Assembly: GCF_030848945.1 (NCBI RefSeq)
Contig: NZ_JANHAX010000002.1
Coordinates: 62,001-126,000 of the forward strand
DNA from: Marimonas arenosa
GTDB taxonomy: Bacteria > Pseudomonadota > Alphaproteobacteria > Rhodobacterales > Rhodobacteraceae
Direction: 5' to 3'
Length of the DNA stretch: 64,000 nt
Shown: positions 41,517 to 51,818 of the stretch, piece after piece
How the letters are laid out: each line of letters starts with the position of its first letter
Numbering within the stretch: the first letter of the stretch is position 1
Translations under genes and position numbers: made by a program
Notes under the pieces: model-generated
Told to the model about the DNA's origin: nothing
The model's input: only the letters and a program-made list of their open reading frames with translations
Databases searched by the model: none

Positions 41517-42440
41517 TCAGAGCTGCGGCAGGAAGGCGCCCTTCTGGTCGGAGATATAGCCAAATACGGTTTTCAGCGTCGGGGACAGGTCGAGATCGGC
41601 GCGGTGCAGAAGGTACCATTGCCGGCGGATCGGCAGGGTGTCGGCGTCGAGAGTCACCAGCCGCCTGCTGCGCAACTCGTCGGTAACCGTGTGTTGCGAG
41701 ATCATGGCGATGCCCAGCCCTGCGATCACCGCCTGCTTGATGGTTTCGTTCGAGTCCATCTCGATGAGTCGGTAGGGTGTGCCACCGCCGATCCGGTCGA
41801 GATAGCGGGTCATCAGGATGCGCGTGCCCGAGCCCTGTTCGCGGGCGATGAAGGTCTGGTCGAGCAGGGGCTGCGGCGCGATGCCGCGCACGCCCGCCAG
41901 CGGGTTATCCGGGGCGGCGATGATGACGTGGGGATGTTCGCCGATCGGTTCTGAATGGACGATGGGCGTGCGTGGCGGGCGGCCCATGATCGCCAGCTCG
42001 ATCGTGCGCTGCTGCAGGGCGGTGACGATACCATCGCGGTTCGAGACCTTGAGAGACACCTCGATTTCGGGAAAGGCGTCGCGCAGCTGGGCCACCAGGC
42101 GGGGTGCGAAATACTTGCCTGTCGAGACCACGCCCAAGAGTACGAGGCCCGATCGGCCCTCCTTGTAAGCCCTTAGTTTTCTGGAGCAAATTTCCAGCGC
42201 AGACTCGATAGTGATATCCGCATCAAGCACCGCACGACCCTCGTTTGTGAGCTGCGCCCCGCCCGAAGACGAGCGATCGAGCAAGGTGCAGTCGAGATTC
42301 TGCTCGAGCGTGCGCAACTGGGTATGCACGGCCGGGGGAGTCAGCGACAGGATTTCCGCAGCCGCCGTGATCGAGCCATACTCGGCCACGGCGCGCAGGG
42401 CGCGGAGCTGTTTCAGGGTGATAGATTCGAGTCTAGCCAT
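41517..42440 (-). CDS. cbbR: CbbR, LysR-type regulator of Calvin-cycle genes
   Basis: 307 residues. LysR winged HTH at the N-terminus (ITLKQLRALRAVAEYGSITAAAEILSLTPPAVHTQL, about 7-42) followed by the two-lobe effector domain; GVVSTGKYFAPRLVAQL near 99-115 is a CbbR hallmark. CbbR activates cbb operons in response to metabolites such as RuBP or ATP/NADPH. It is divergent from cbbF with a 106-bp AT-rich promoter region containing a T-N11-A-type palindrome. Its retention beside an operon without RuBisCO suggests the operon is still regulated. Confidence 0.93.
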   Translation of the reverse strand: MARLESITLKQLRALRAVAEYGSITAAAEILSLTPPAVHTQLRTLEQNLDCTLLDRSSSGGAQLTNEGRAVLDADITIESALEICSRKLRAYKEGRSGLVLLGVVSTGKYFAPRLVAQLRDAFPEIEVSLKVSNRDGIVTALQQRTIELAIMGRPPRTPIVHSEPIGEHPHVIIAAPDNPLAGVRGIAPQPLLDQTFIAREQGSGTRILMTRYLDRIGGGTPYRLIEMDSNETIKQAVIAGLGIAMISQHTVTDELRSRRLVTLDADTLPIRRQWYLLHRADLDLSPTLKTVFGYISDQKGAFLPQL

Positions 42441-42466
42441 TAAATTCCCTTTAAGCTGGAGAATAA

Positions 42467-42484
42467 TTTATTAAATTCTATAAA
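42467..42484. promoter_or_regulatory. Candidate CbbR/LysR operator between cbbR and cbbF
   Basis: TTTATTAAATTCTATAAA (42467-42484) is an imperfect palindrome of the LysR T-N11-A kind within a markedly AT-rich stretch (42455-42490) of the divergent promoter. A TTTAA-rich patch at 42441-42453 may be a second site. Confidence 0.6.
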
Positions 42485-42546
42485 CCTCTCGATTCTGGAA
42501 TATCAACCCCGACAACAGCTGCCAGTTTCAGAATCGGGAGGGGATC

Positions 42547-43554
42547 ATGACGACGACAGACAAGGTCATTGCGGTGGATCGCATGCCGGCCGAACTTGCC
42601 CCGATCATCGCGGCACTTTGCGAGGTCGGGCGCGACGTCGCCGGGATCATCGCCAAAGGCCCGCTGGCCGGGGCGCTGGGTGCCGGCGTCGGGGAAAACC
42701 TGGGAGGCGACCAGCAGAAGGCACTCGACGTGATCGCGGACGACATGTTCGCAGAGCGGTTGAAATCTACCGGCGTCCGCTATTATGCCTCGGAAGAGCA
42801 GGACGATGTCGTCGAGCTGAATCCCGATGGAAACTACGCGTTGGCGATTGATCCGCTGGACGGATCGTCGAACATCGACGTGAACGTGTCGATCGGTACG
42901 ATTTTCGCGATTTTCGAGGCGGCCGATGGCGCTGACGAGAGTTTCCTGCGCACAGCGCGCGAGCAGGTCGCGGGTGGCTATATCATCTTCGGTCCGTCGA
43001 CCGCGCTTGTCGTGACCTTCGGCGACGGTACACAGATGTACACGCTCGATCCCGAGACGCGGGAATACGTCCTGACCAACGAGCGCATGTCGATCCCCGA
43101 GACCTCGCTGGAGTTCGCGATCAACGCCTCGAACTATCGCCACTGGAGCAAACCGATCCGGGCTTATGTCGACGATTGCTTGGCCGGCGACACCGGTCCG
43201 CGTGACCGCAATTACAACATGCGCTGGGTGGCGTCTCTGGTGGCCGAAACCCACCGCATCCTGACCCGTGGCGGTGTGTTCCTCTATCCCGGCGATGCGC
43301 GCCCGGGGTACGAGCGGGGCCGTCTGCGCATGATCTATGAATGCGCGCCGATCGCGTTCCTGATCGAACAGGCGAACGGCAAGGCCACCGATGGCTGCGA
43401 CGCGATCCTCGACCAGAAGGCCGACACGCTGCACGCGCGCACGCCGTTCGTGTTCGGCTCGGCCGAGAAGGTCGACCGGGTGGCAACCTATCACGACCTG
43501 CCGGACGAGGAGGTCTCGGCATTGTTCGGACAACGCGGCCTGTTCCGTGGCTGA
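42547..43554 (+). CDS. cbbF: Class I fructose-1,6-bisphosphatase
   Basis: 335 residues. The metal/phosphate motif is [12 protein letters not shown] (101-112), preceded by [13 protein letters not shown] and YYASEEQD (Glu-Glu/Asp metal ligands). It dephosphorylates fructose 1,6-bisphosphate (and in Calvin operons often sedoheptulose 1,7-bisphosphate). CGGGAGGGGATC precedes the ATG. First gene of the cbbR-controlled operon, 16 bp before cbbP. Confidence 0.95.
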   Translation: MTTTDKVIAVDRMPAELAPIIAALCEVGRDVAGIIAKGPLAGALGAGVGENLGGDQQKALDVIADDMFAERLKSTGVRYYASEEQDDVVELNPDGNYALAIDPLDGSSNIDVNVSIGTIFAIFEAADGADESFLRTAREQVAGGYIIFGPSTALVVTFGDGTQMYTLDPETREYVLTNERMSIPETSLEFAINASNYRHWSKPIRAYVDDCLAGDTGPRDRNYNMRWVASLVAETHRILTRGGVFLYPGDARPGYERGRLRMIYECAPIAFLIEQANGKATDGCDAILDQKADTLHARTPFVFGSAEKVDRVATYHDLPDEEVSALFGQRGLFRG

Positions 43555-43570
43555 ATAAGGGAAAAGGACT

Positions 43571-44443
43571 ATGAGCAAGAAACACCCCATCATCTCGGTG
43601 ACGGGCTCGTCGGGGGCGGGCACCTCGACCGTCAAGGGCACCTTTGACCAGATTTTCCGCCGCGAGGGCATCAAGGCGGTGTCGATCGAGGGCGATGCGT
43701 TCCACCGTTTTGGCCGGATGGCGATGAAAGCCGAGCTGGAAAAGCGCACTGAAAGCGGTGACCACACCTTCAGCCATTTCTCCTATGACGCCAATGAACT
43801 GGCCAAGCTGGAAGACGTGTTCCGCACCTACGGCCAAACCGGCGCCGGCGAGACGCGGCACTACGTGCACGACGACGAAGAGGCTGAGAAATACGGCGTG
43901 CCGCCGGGACAATTCACTGACTGGGCGGCGTTCGAGGACGGGTCTGACCTTCTGTTCTACGAAGGGCTGCACGGCGCAGTGGTGAACGACGAGGTGAACC
44001 TGGCGAAATACGCCGATCTCAAGATCGGGGTGGTGCCGGTCATCAACCTCGAGTGGATCCAGAAGATCCACCGCGACAAGGCGCAACGTGGCTATTCGAC
44101 CGAGGCCGTAACCGACGTGATCCTGCGGCGGATGCACGACTACGTGCATTGCATCACACCCCAGTTCACCCAGACCGACGTGAACTTTCAACGGGTGCCG
44201 GTGGTCGACACGTCGAACCCTTTCATCGCGCGTTGGATCCCGACGGCGGACGAAAGCCTGGTTGTGATCCGTTTCGCCAATCCGCGGGGGATCGATTTCC
44301 CCTATCTGACCTCGATGATCCATGACAGCTGGATGACCCGGGCGAACTCGATCGTGATCCCGGGGGGCAAGATGGATCTGGCGATGCAGTTGATCTTTAC
44401 GCCGATGGTGCACCGGCTGGTGAGCGAGAGTAAGCGCACCTGA
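43571..44443 (+). CDS. cbbP: Phosphoribulokinase
   Basis: 290 residues, the proteobacterial octameric type. The P-loop GSSGAGTST is at 12-20, the catalytic Asp region is EGDAFHRF (40-47), Arg/His substrate-binding segments ([15 protein letters not shown], SHFSYDANE) are intact, and EGLHGAVV provides the second acidic residue. It makes ribulose 1,5-bisphosphate from Ru5P and ATP. By eye it is close to Rhodobacter PRK over its full length, so it appears functional. Its product has no other known use than RuBisCO in most bacteria, which makes its presence here without cbbL/cbbM notable. Confidence 0.96.
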   Translation: MSKKHPIISVTGSSGAGTSTVKGTFDQIFRREGIKAVSIEGDAFHRFGRMAMKAELEKRTESGDHTFSHFSYDANELAKLEDVFRTYGQTGAGETRHYVHDDEEAEKYGVPPGQFTDWAAFEDGSDLLFYEGLHGAVVNDEVNLAKYADLKIGVVPVINLEWIQKIHRDKAQRGYSTEAVTDVILRRMHDYVHCITPQFTQTDVNFQRVPVVDTSNPFIARWIPTADESLVVIRFANPRGIDFPYLTSMIHDSWMTRANSIVIPGGKMDLAMQLIFTPMVHRLVSESKRT

Positions 44444-44468
44444 GCGCGGTCTTTGGGAGGAGACAAGT

Positions 44469-46460
44469 ATGAACACGCAAGCGGCAATTTCGACTTCGAC
44501 CGAAGACCTGATGGCCAACGCCATTCGCGCTCTGGCGATGGATGCGGTGCAGGCGGCAAATTCGGGCCACCCCGGCGCGCCGATGGGGCTCGCGGATGTG
44601 GCGACCGTGCTGTTCAACCGGTTCATGAATATCGACCCGAGTGCCGACCGCTGGGCCGACCGTGACCGGTTCGTGATGAGCGCGGGCCACGGTTCGATGC
44701 TGGTCTACGCGATCAATCACCTGCTCGGCTATGACGACATGGACATGGACCAGATCCGCAACTTCCGGCAGATGGGATACCGCACCGCGGGACATCCGGA
44801 ATACGGCCATGCTAAAGGCATCGAAGTGACGACCGGTCCGCTGGGCCAAGGCATCACCACAGCCGTCGGCATGGCGTTGGCCGAGCGGATGGACAATGCG
44901 CGGTATAGTGACGACCTTGTCAATCACTATACTTACGTTGTCGCCGGCGACGGCTGCCTGATGGAAGGCATCAGCCACGAGGCGATCGACTTCGCCGGCC
45001 ATATTGGGCTGGGCCGTTTGGTGGTGCTGTGGGATGACAACAGCATCACTATCGACGGCAGCACCGATATATCGACTTCGACCGATCAGAAGGCGCGGTT
45101 CGAGGCAGCAGGGTGGCATGTCCAGGCTGTGGATGGCCACGACAAAGAGGCCATTGCGGCAGCTATCGAGGCCGCCAAGGCCGATCCACGCCCTTCGATG
45201 ATTGCCTGCAAAACAGTGATCGGCTTTGGGGCGCCGAATAAGCAGGGTACCTCGTCGACCCACGGATCGCCGCTGGGTGAGGAAGAGGTTGCAGCGGCGC
45301 GCAAGACGCTGGGCTGGTCCCATGCGCCGTTCGAGATTCCCGGAGAGATCTACGAGGCATGGCAAGCAATTGCCAAGCGTGGTCAGGCGGCTCGTGTTGC
45401 GTGGGAGAGCCGCCTGACCTCCCATCCTAAAAGGTCTGAGTTCGAGGCAAGCCATGGCGCCGTGGATGGTGCGGCGTTGACGGCGGCGCTGACCGCCTAT
45501 CGCAAGCAACTGTCGGCGGATGCGCCCAAGGTCGCGACCCGCAAGGCCAGTGAGATGGTGCTGGAAGTGGTTAATGCCACTCTGCCCAACAGCATCGGCG
45601 GCTCGGCTGACCTGACGGGCTCGAACAACACTAAGACCAAGGGAATGGAAATCGTCACCCGAGACAGTTTCGGCGGCGATTATCTGCACTATGGCGTGCG
45701 CGAATTCGCCATGGCGGCGATCATGAACGGCATCGCGCTGCATGGCGGCTTCAAACCATATGGCGGCACCTTCCTGGTCTTCTCGGACTACTGCCGCCCG
45801 GCGATCCGGCTGTCAGCGCTGATGGAGGTTCCGGTGGTCTATGTCATGACGCACGACTCGATCGGGCTCGGTGAAGATGGCCCGACCCACCAGCCGGTGG
45901 AGCATGTGGCGAGCCTGCGGGCGATGCCGAATCTCAACGTGATCCGGCCGGCGGACGTGGTCGAGACGGCGGAAGCCTGGGAACTGGCGATGACCGAGAC
46001 GAAGACGCCGTCGGTGCTGGTGCTGAGCCGCCAGGGGCTGCCGTGCGTGCGCACCGCGCATACCGATGCAAACATGACGGCGAAGGGTGCCTACGTCCTT
46101 CGGGAGGCCGACGGCGGGCGCGACGTGACGCTGATCGCCACCGGCTCCGAGGTTGAGATCGCGCTCGACGCAGCCGACAAACTGGCCGAGGGCGGCATCA
46201 AGGCGGCGGTGGTATCGGCCCCCTGTTTCGAGCTTTTCGCGGCGCAGGACGCGGCCTATCGCGCCGAGGTTCTGGGAGACGCGCCGCGCGTAGGCGTCGA
46301 GGCGGCTGTGCGGCTGGGCTGGGGCGACATGGTTGGTCCGGACGGTGCCTTCGTGGGGATGAGCAGCTTTGGTGCTTCGGCCCCTGCGGGCGAGCTGTAC
46401 CAGCATTTCGGGATTACTGCCGATACCGTGGCCGCGGCCGCGCGTGGGCTTTTGAACTGA
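44469..46460 (+). CDS. cbbT: Transketolase
   Basis: 663 residues, full length. Thiamine diphosphate motif [13 protein letters not shown] near 155-167, the [10 protein letters not shown] segment near 32-41 and the C-terminal [12 protein letters not shown] near 471. It transfers two-carbon units between sugar phosphates in the regenerative phase. GGGAGGAGACAAGT precedes the ATG. Placed after cbbP as in Rhodobacter cbbII operons. Confidence 0.96.
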   Translation: MNTQAAISTSTEDLMANAIRALAMDAVQAANSGHPGAPMGLADVATVLFNRFMNIDPSADRWADRDRFVMSAGHGSMLVYAINHLLGYDDMDMDQIRNFRQMGYRTAGHPEYGHAKGIEVTTGPLGQGITTAVGMALAERMDNARYSDDLVNHYTYVVAGDGCLMEGISHEAIDFAGHIGLGRLVVLWDDNSITIDGSTDISTSTDQKARFEAAGWHVQAVDGHDKEAIAAAIEAAKADPRPSMIACKTVIGFGAPNKQGTSSTHGSPLGEEEVAAARKTLGWSHAPFEIPGEIYEAWQAIAKRGQAARVAWESRLTSHPKRSEFEASHGAVDGAALTAALTAYRKQLSADAPKVATRKASEMVLEVVNATLPNSIGGSADLTGSNNTKTKGMEIVTRDSFGGDYLHYGVREFAMAAIMNGIALHGGFKPYGGTFLVFSDYCRPAIRLSALMEVPVVYVMTHDSIGLGEDGPTHQPVEHVASLRAMPNLNVIRPADVVETAEAWELAMTETKTPSVLVLSRQGLPCVRTAHTDANMTAKGAYVLREADGGRDVTLIATGSEVEIALDAADKLAEGGIKAAVVSAPCFELFAAQDAAYRAEVLGDAPRVGVEAAVRLGWGDMVGPDGAFVGMSSFGASAPAGELYQHFGITADTVAAAARGLLN

Positions 46461-46483
46461 GACGAGACGAGAGAGGACAAGAC

Positions 46484-47482
46484 ATGACTGTCAAGGTTGG
46501 GATCAGCGGGTTTGGCCGCATCGGGCGCTGCACGCTGTCGGCGATCATTGAAAGCGGCCGTGAGGATATCCAGGTGGTGAAGATGAATGCCACCGGGCCG
46601 ATCAACGACATCGCGCATCTGCTGAAATACGACAGCGTGCATGGCCGTTTCGCCGGCGATATTAAGATCGACGGTGACATGATGGACGTAGGCCACGGCC
46701 CGATGAAGGTGTTCTCGACCTACAACCCCGAAGAACTCGACTGGTCGGGTGTCGATGTGGTCCTGGAATGCTCAGGCAAGTTCAACTCGAAGGAAGCTTC
46801 GTCGGTTCACCTGAAGCAGGGCGCCAAGAAGGTACTGGTCTCGGCGCCTGCCACCAATGCTGACAAGACCATCGTCCATGGCGTCAACTCGGACATGCTG
46901 ACCGCCGACGATCTGATTGTGTCGAACGGGTCGTGCACCACCAACTGCCTGGCCCCGGTGGCCAAGGCGATCAATGACGCAATCGGGATCGAGTCGGGCA
47001 TCATGACGACGATCCACTCCTATACCGGCGACCAGCCGACGTTGGACCGTCGCCACAAGGACCTCTACCGCGCCCGCGCCGCGGCGATGAGCATGATCCC
47101 GACCTCGACCGGCGCGGCCAAGGCCATCGGTCTGGTCCTGCCCGAGTTGAACGGCCGGCTCGACGGCTCGGCCATCCGGGTGCCGACGCCGAACGTCTCG
47201 GCTGTCGACCTGACTTTCCTTGCGTCAAAGGATGTGACTGCCGAGGACATCAACGAGGTGATCGCGGCGGCGGCTGCGGGACCGATGAAGGGTATCCTGA
47301 CCTACGAGACCGAGAAGAAGGTTTCGGTCGACTACAACCACAACACCGCATCGAGCAATTTTGCCGCTGATCAGACCAAGGTGATGGGCGGTCGCCTGGT
47401 GCGGGTGCTGTCGTGGTATGATAATGAATGGGGTTTCAGCTGCCGGATGGCTGATAACGCCGTTCATATGGGGAGCCTGTGA
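46484..47482 (+). CDS. gap: Glyceraldehyde-3-phosphate dehydrogenase
   Basis: 332 residues. NAD(P)-binding GISGFGRIGR at 6-15, catalytic Cys151 in SNGSCTTNCLAPVA, catalytic His in HSYTGDQ, and a complete C-terminal DNEWGFSCRM. It interconverts 1,3-bisphosphoglycerate and glyceraldehyde 3-phosphate. The cbbG position between cbbT and pgk is that of form II operons. Whether NADPH is used cannot be decided here. Confidence 0.95.
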   Translation: MTVKVGISGFGRIGRCTLSAIIESGREDIQVVKMNATGPINDIAHLLKYDSVHGRFAGDIKIDGDMMDVGHGPMKVFSTYNPEELDWSGVDVVLECSGKFNSKEASSVHLKQGAKKVLVSAPATNADKTIVHGVNSDMLTADDLIVSNGSCTTNCLAPVAKAINDAIGIESGIMTTIHSYTGDQPTLDRRHKDLYRARAAAMSMIPTSTGAAKAIGLVLPELNGRLDGSAIRVPTPNVSAVDLTFLASKDVTAEDINEVIAAAAAGPMKGILTYETEKKVSVDYNHNTASSNFAADQTKVMGGRLVRVLSWYDNEWGFSCRMADNAVHMGSL

Positions 47483-47483
47483 T

Positions 47484-48689
47484 ATGACCGTTCCTGCGAT
47501 TTCCGAGATGAATGTGGCCGGCAAACGCCTTCTGGTGCGGGCTGACCTGAATGTGCCGATGAGTGAAGGCCGGGTCACCGACGCGACCCGCATCACCCGC
47601 TTTGCCGAAGGCATGAAGCCGCTTTTGGCAAAGGGCGCGCGGCTGGTGATCCTGACCCATTTCGGTCGGCCGAAGGGTCAGGTCATGCCTGAAATGAGCG
47701 TCGACGCGCTGCGCCCGACGCTGGCCGAGGCGCTGGGCGTGGATGTGGCGTTCTGTTCGACCTCGTCGGGCCCGGAGGCCGAGAGGGCGGCCAGCGCGCT
47801 GAAGGATGGCGAGGCGGTGCTGATGGAGAACGTCCGCTTCGACTCACGGGAGGAGGCCAACGACAGCGGCCTGGGCGCGCTGTTTGCACGGCTGGGGGAC
47901 ATTTACGTCAACGATGCCTTTTCGACTGCGCACCGGGCGCATGCCTCGACCGAGGCGGTGGCGCATCTGATGCCGGCCGCGGCAGGTCCGCTGATGATGG
48001 AAGAGATCACCGCCCTGCAGAACGCGCTGGAGGCGCCGCAAAGCCCCGCAATCGCAATCGTGGGCGGGGCCAAGGTCTCGACCAAGATCGCGGTTCTGAA
48101 GAACCTGGTGAAAAAGCTGGACGGCGTGATCATCGGCGGTGGTATGGCCAACACTTTCCTCTTTGCCGACGGCGCGCCGATGGGGGCCTCGTTGCACGAG
48201 CCCGACCAGGTGGCAACGGTCGAAGAGATCCGTCGTCTGGCGGCCGAGAACGACTGCACGCTTCACTTGCCTGCAGATGTAGCCTGCGGCGCCGAGTTCA
48301 AGGCAGGCGCGGCGATGTCGTTGGTGCCGGCGGACAAGTGCCCGTCGGACCAGATGATCCTTGATGCCGGGCCGCAGGCGGTGGCGAGCTTCAAGGCGGC
48401 GCTCGAGACCGCCAAGACGATCCTGTGGAACGGGCCGTTGGGCGCCTTTGAAATCCCACCCTTCGACAAGGCGACAACCGAGCTGGCCAAGAAGGCGGCG
48501 GAACTGACGAGAAACGGCAAGGCTGTGTCGGTTGCCGGTGGCGGCGATACGGTTTCGGCGTTAATCCATGCCGGGGTGAAAGATGATTTCACTTACGTGT
48601 CCTCGGCCGGGGGCGCGTTCCTGGAATGGCTCGAGGGCAAGACCCTGCCGGGGATCGCCGCTCTGATGCGCTCGGAAATTGCTGCTTAA
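47484..48689 (+). CDS. pgk: Phosphoglycerate kinase
   Basis: 401 residues. N-terminal substrate motif RLLVRADLNVPMSEGRV (about 14-30), HFGRPKG near 58-64, hinge/nucleotide motif GGAKVSTKI near 195, and C-terminal GGGDTVSAL near 350. The ATG at 47484 lies one base after the gap stop and is coupled to it; the frame is open further upstream but inside gap. It phosphorylates 3-phosphoglycerate for GAP dehydrogenase. Part of the cbb operon. Confidence 0.95.
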   Translation: MTVPAISEMNVAGKRLLVRADLNVPMSEGRVTDATRITRFAEGMKPLLAKGARLVILTHFGRPKGQVMPEMSVDALRPTLAEALGVDVAFCSTSSGPEAERAASALKDGEAVLMENVRFDSREEANDSGLGALFARLGDIYVNDAFSTAHRAHASTEAVAHLMPAAAGPLMMEEITALQNALEAPQSPAIAIVGGAKVSTKIAVLKNLVKKLDGVIIGGGMANTFLFADGAPMGASLHEPDQVATVEEIRRLAAENDCTLHLPADVACGAEFKAGAAMSLVPADKCPSDQMILDAGPQAVASFKAALETAKTILWNGPLGAFEIPPFDKATTELAKKAAELTRNGKAVSVAGGGDTVSALIHAGVKDDFTYVSSAGGAFLEWLEGKTLPGIAALMRSEIAA

Positions 48690-48700
48690 AGGACTGAACG

Positions 48701-49756
48701 ATGGCTCTCATTACGCTTCGACAACTTCTCGATCACGCCGCCGAGCAGGGCTATGGCGTGCCCGCCTTCAACATCAACAACATGGAGCAGGGCCTGGCGA
48801 TCATGAACGCCGCCGCGAAATGCGACGCGCCGGTGATCATGCAGGCCAGCCGCGGGGCGCGGTCTTACGCCGGCGATATCATGCTGAAACACATGATCCA
48901 GGCGCTTTCGGAAATGTACCCGGATATCCCGATCTGCATGCACCAGGACCACGGCAACAACGAACAGACCTGCCTGAGCGCCATCAAGCACGGTTTCACC
49001 AGCGTCATGATGGACGGCTCGCTTGAGGCGGACATGAAGACGCCCGCCAGCTGGGACTACAACGTCGAGATCACCGAGCGCGTCGCCCGCATGGCGCACT
49101 GGGTCGGGGCCTCGGTCGAGGGTGAACTGGGTGTCCTGGGCTCGCTGGAGACCGGTGAGGCCGCGGAGGAGGATGGCTCGGGCGCCGTCGGCAAGCTGAG
49201 CGAAGACCAGCTTCTGACCGACCCGGACGAGGCGCTGGATTTCGTCAAGCTGACCAAGGTCGACGCGCTGGCGATTGCCTGTGGCACCTCGCACGGCGCC
49301 TACAAGTTCAGCTCGAAACCCACCGGCGAGACGCTGGCGATCAGCCAGATCGAGAAAATCCACGCCAAGATCCCGAACGTGCACCTCGTCATGCACGGCT
49401 CGTCGTCGGTGCCGCAGTATCTGCAGGATTTGATCAACGAGTATGGCGGTGAGATGCCCCAGACCTATGGCGTGCCGGTCGAAGAGATCGAGCGCGGCAT
49501 CAAGTCGGGTGTGCGCAAGGTCAACATCGACACCGACAACCGGATGGCCATCACCGGTCAGTTCCGCAAGGTGGCGCAAGAGAAGCCCAGCGAATTCGAC
49601 CCGCGCAAGTTCACCATTCCCGCGATGGAAGAGATGGAGAAGCTGTGCCTCGACCGGTTCCAACGCTTCGGCACCGCCGGCAATGCCAGCAAGATCAAGC
49701 CGATCGATCTTGACGATATGGCCAAGCGGTATGCAGACGGATCGCTCGATCCGTGA
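48701..49756 (+). CDS. fba: Class II fructose-bisphosphate aldolase
   Basis: 351 residues, CbbA/Fba type. Zinc and catalytic motifs: [11 protein letters not shown] (His ligands, about 86-96), [39 protein letters not shown] and NIDTDNRMA. It forms fructose and sedoheptulose bisphosphates from trioses. AAGGACTGAACG precedes the ATG, 11 bp after pgk. In Rhodobacter cbb operons RuBisCO genes come directly after cbbA; here an 82-bp gap with a REP-like palindrome and then rpe follow. Confidence 0.95.
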   Translation: MALITLRQLLDHAAEQGYGVPAFNINNMEQGLAIMNAAAKCDAPVIMQASRGARSYAGDIMLKHMIQALSEMYPDIPICMHQDHGNNEQTCLSAIKHGFTSVMMDGSLEADMKTPASWDYNVEITERVARMAHWVGASVEGELGVLGSLETGEAAEEDGSGAVGKLSEDQLLTDPDEALDFVKLTKVDALAIACGTSHGAYKFSSKPTGETLAISQIEKIHAKIPNVHLVMHGSSSVPQYLQDLINEYGGEMPQTYGVPVEEIERGIKSGVRKVNIDTDNRMAITGQFRKVAQEKPSEFDPRKFTIPAMEEMEKLCLDRFQRFGTAGNASKIKPIDLDDMAKRYADGSLDP

Positions 49757-49762
49757 AGTGGC

Positions 49763-49785
49763 GGCGGGCTGAAGCCCGCCCTACG
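49763..49785. repeat. REP-like palindrome between fba and rpe
   Basis: GGCGGGCTGAAGCCCGCC followed by CTACG, the same repeat as the pair at 32574-32630. It occupies exactly the position where cbbL/cbbS or cbbM would be expected. It leaves a strong hairpin in the operon transcript. Confidence 0.8.
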
Positions 49786-49838
49786 CCCGCAAGGGAGGTG
49801 CGTGTACTCTCGCACCCTACATAAAGGAGGTTTGGATC

Positions 49839-50537
49839 ATGAGTTTTGACCGTTCCATCAAGATTGCGCCCTCGATCCTGAGCGCCGATTTCGCCGATTT
49901 CGGCCGTGAAATTCAGGCTATCGAGGCACAGGGGGCTGACTGGGTTCATGTCGATGTGATGGACGGTCACTTTGTGCCCAACCTCACTTTCGGGCCGCCC
50001 GCCGTGAAGGCGTTCCGGCCGCATGTGAAGACCTTCATGGACGTGCATCTGATGATCGCGCCGGTGGATCCTTACATTGAGGCCTATGCCGAGGCGGGCG
50101 CCGACATGATCGTGGCCCATTTCGAGGCCGGCCCGCACCCGCACCGCACGCTTCAGGCGATTCGCGCGACCGGCAAGAAGGCTGGGATCAGCCTGAACCC
50201 CGGCACGCCGGCGTCGGCCGTCGAGTATCTGCTCGACCTGTGCGACATGGTGCTGGTGATGAGCGTGAACCCCGGATTCGGCGGGCAGAAGTTCATCCCG
50301 TCGAGCGTCGACAAGGTGCGCCAGGTGCGCGAGATGATCGGGGATCGCGAGATCCATATCCAGGTGGACGGGGGGGTGGACCCCAACACCGTTGGGCCGC
50401 TGGTGGCCGCGGGAGCCGATTGTTTCGTCGCGGGCTCGGCGGTGTTCAAAGGCGGCTCGGTCGAGAACCCGGCGCCTTACGGCGAGAACATCCGCGCGAT
50501 CCGCGCGGCAGCGAAAGGTGCGCTCAAGGCAGCGTGA
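49839..50537 (+). CDS. rpe: Ribulose-phosphate 3-epimerase
   Basis: 232 residues. TIM barrel with the epimerase motifs [17 protein letters not shown] (11-27), [17 protein letters not shown] (metal ligands His/Asp) and [13 protein letters not shown], then QVDGGVDP. It interconverts ribulose and xylulose 5-phosphate (cbbE role). A strong AAAGGAGG lies before the ATG. It restarts the operon after the REP-containing gap. Confidence 0.95.
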   Translation: MSFDRSIKIAPSILSADFADFGREIQAIEAQGADWVHVDVMDGHFVPNLTFGPPAVKAFRPHVKTFMDVHLMIAPVDPYIEAYAEAGADMIVAHFEAGPHPHRTLQAIRATGKKAGISLNPGTPASAVEYLLDLCDMVLVMSVNPGFGGQKFIPSSVDKVRQVREMIGDREIHIQVDGGVDPNTVGPLVAAGADCFVAGSAVFKGGSVENPAPYGENIRAIRAAAKGALKAA

Positions 50538-50613
50538 CGCTCGTCGGCCCTGGCGGGCCGCCTCGCGCGACGTATTGAAAAATCCCACGATGTAACAGCG
50601 AGAGGAGAGGGAC

Positions 50614-51159
50614 ATGGCTGCAATTCCCCCGGTATGCGATTTCGGATGGCAAGCCCCGGATTTCACCCTTCCGGGTGTCGACGGGAAAACCTATTCCTTT
50701 GCCGATGTGGCGGGCCCGAAAGGCGCGCTGATCATGTTCATCTGCAACCATTGCCCTTACGTTCTGGCGGTAAAGCAGCGGATCATCCGTGACGCGCTGG
50801 AGCTCAAGGAGCTCGGTATTGGCGTCGCCGCGATTTCGTCGAACGATGTCGCAGCCTATCCGCAGGATAGTTTCGAAAAGATGAAGGAAGAGGGCTATCC
50901 CTTCCCATATCTCTATGACGAGAGCCAGGACGTGGCCCGCGCCTATGACGCGGTCTGCACGCCGGATTTTTTCGGTTTCAACGCGGATGGAGCGTTGCAG
51001 TATCGCGGGCGGCTTGATGCAAGCCGCAAGGAGACCGGCCCGGCCGACCTTCGCCGCGACCTGTTCGAGGCGATGAAACAGGTGGCCGAGACGGGGCGTG
51101 GCCCGGAAGACCAGATCGCTTCGATGGGCTGTTCGATCAAGTGGAAGGAAAGCGCGTGA
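50614..51159 (+). CDS. Thioredoxin-like (AhpC/TSA-type) protein in the cbb operon
   Basis: 181 residues. Thioredoxin fold: FTLPGVDGKTYSFADVAGPKG leads to an active-site segment MFICNHCPYVLAVKQRI with a C-x-x-C pair (CNHC). The later part (SQDVARAYDAVCTPDFFGFN) matches the cis-Pro region of TlpA/AhpC-like proteins. No signal peptide, so it is cytoplasmic. Members are common but uncharacterised. GAGAGGAGAGGGAC precedes the ATG, and the 3' end overlaps gph by 4 bp (GTGA), so it is cotranscribed with the Calvin-type genes and may report redox state or protect an enzyme; that role is inference. Confidence 0.85.
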   Translation: MAAIPPVCDFGWQAPDFTLPGVDGKTYSFADVAGPKGALIMFICNHCPYVLAVKQRIIRDALELKELGIGVAAISSNDVAAYPQDSFEKMKEEGYPFPYLYDESQDVARAYDAVCTPDFFGFNADGALQYRGRLDASRKETGPADLRRDLFEAMKQVAETGRGPEDQIASMGCSIKWKESA

Positions 51160-51818
51160 AGGCCATCGTATTCGATCTTGACGGCACGCTGATCGACAGT
51201 GCGCCGGATATCCGTGCCGCCGCCAACCGGATGCTGGCGACGCTCGATCTGGAGCCGCTCGATCTGCCGACGATCACGTCGTTCATCGGCAACGGGTTGC
51301 CAAAACTGGTCGAGCGGGTGATGCGCACGCGCCAGATCGACATGGTGCGGCACGAAGAGCTGACACAGGTGACTCTTGATTTCTACAACCAGGCGAGCAC
51401 CGAGCTTACGCGGCCTTACCCTAACCTGATGACCGTGCTGGAAACGCTTAAGAATGCAGGCTATGCCATGGGGGTCTGCACCAACAAACCGGAGGCCCCG
51501 GCGCGCGACATCCTGCGCGACCTGGACATGGAGCGGTTCTTCGATGTGGTGATCGGCGGCGACTCAATCGGCGTGAAGAAACCTGACCCGGCGCCGTTGT
51601 ACAGGTCTTTCGAAGATCTGGGCGCGACGGCCCGGCTTTATGTCGGCGACAGCGAAATCGACGCGGCGACGGCGCACAGTGCAGGGATCGATTTCGCGCT
51701 TTTCACCGAAGGTTATCGTAAGGTCCCGATTGAACAGTTGCCGCACCGGGCGAAGTTCGCCGACTTCGCGGCGCTGCCGGGGATCGCGGCGGATGCCTTC
51801 CGGGTGGCTGCTGAATGA
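51156..51818 (+). CDS. gph: Phosphoglycolate phosphatase (CbbZ/Gph)
   Basis: 220 residues, HAD superfamily. Motif I FDLDGTLIDS at 5-14, motif II TNKPEAP near 112, motif III GVKKPDPAPLY and motif IV YVGDSEIDAATA. The helical cap (FIGNGLPKLVERV) is that of phosphoglycolate phosphatases. It removes 2-phosphoglycolate, the by-product of RuBisCO oxygenation. GTG at 51156 is chosen because it overlaps the upstream stop (GTGA) and AAGGA is in range; longer reading lacks a site. Its presence implies that the operon served, or still serves, a RuBisCO. Confidence 0.9.
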   Translation: MKAIVFDLDGTLIDSAPDIRAAANRMLATLDLEPLDLPTITSFIGNGLPKLVERVMRTRQIDMVRHEELTQVTLDFYNQASTELTRPYPNLMTVLETLKNAGYAMGVCTNKPEAPARDILRDLDMERFFDVVIGGDSIGVKKPDPAPLYRSFEDLGATARLYVGDSEIDAATAHSAGIDFALFTEGYRKVPIEQLPHRAKFADFAALPGIAADAFRVAAE

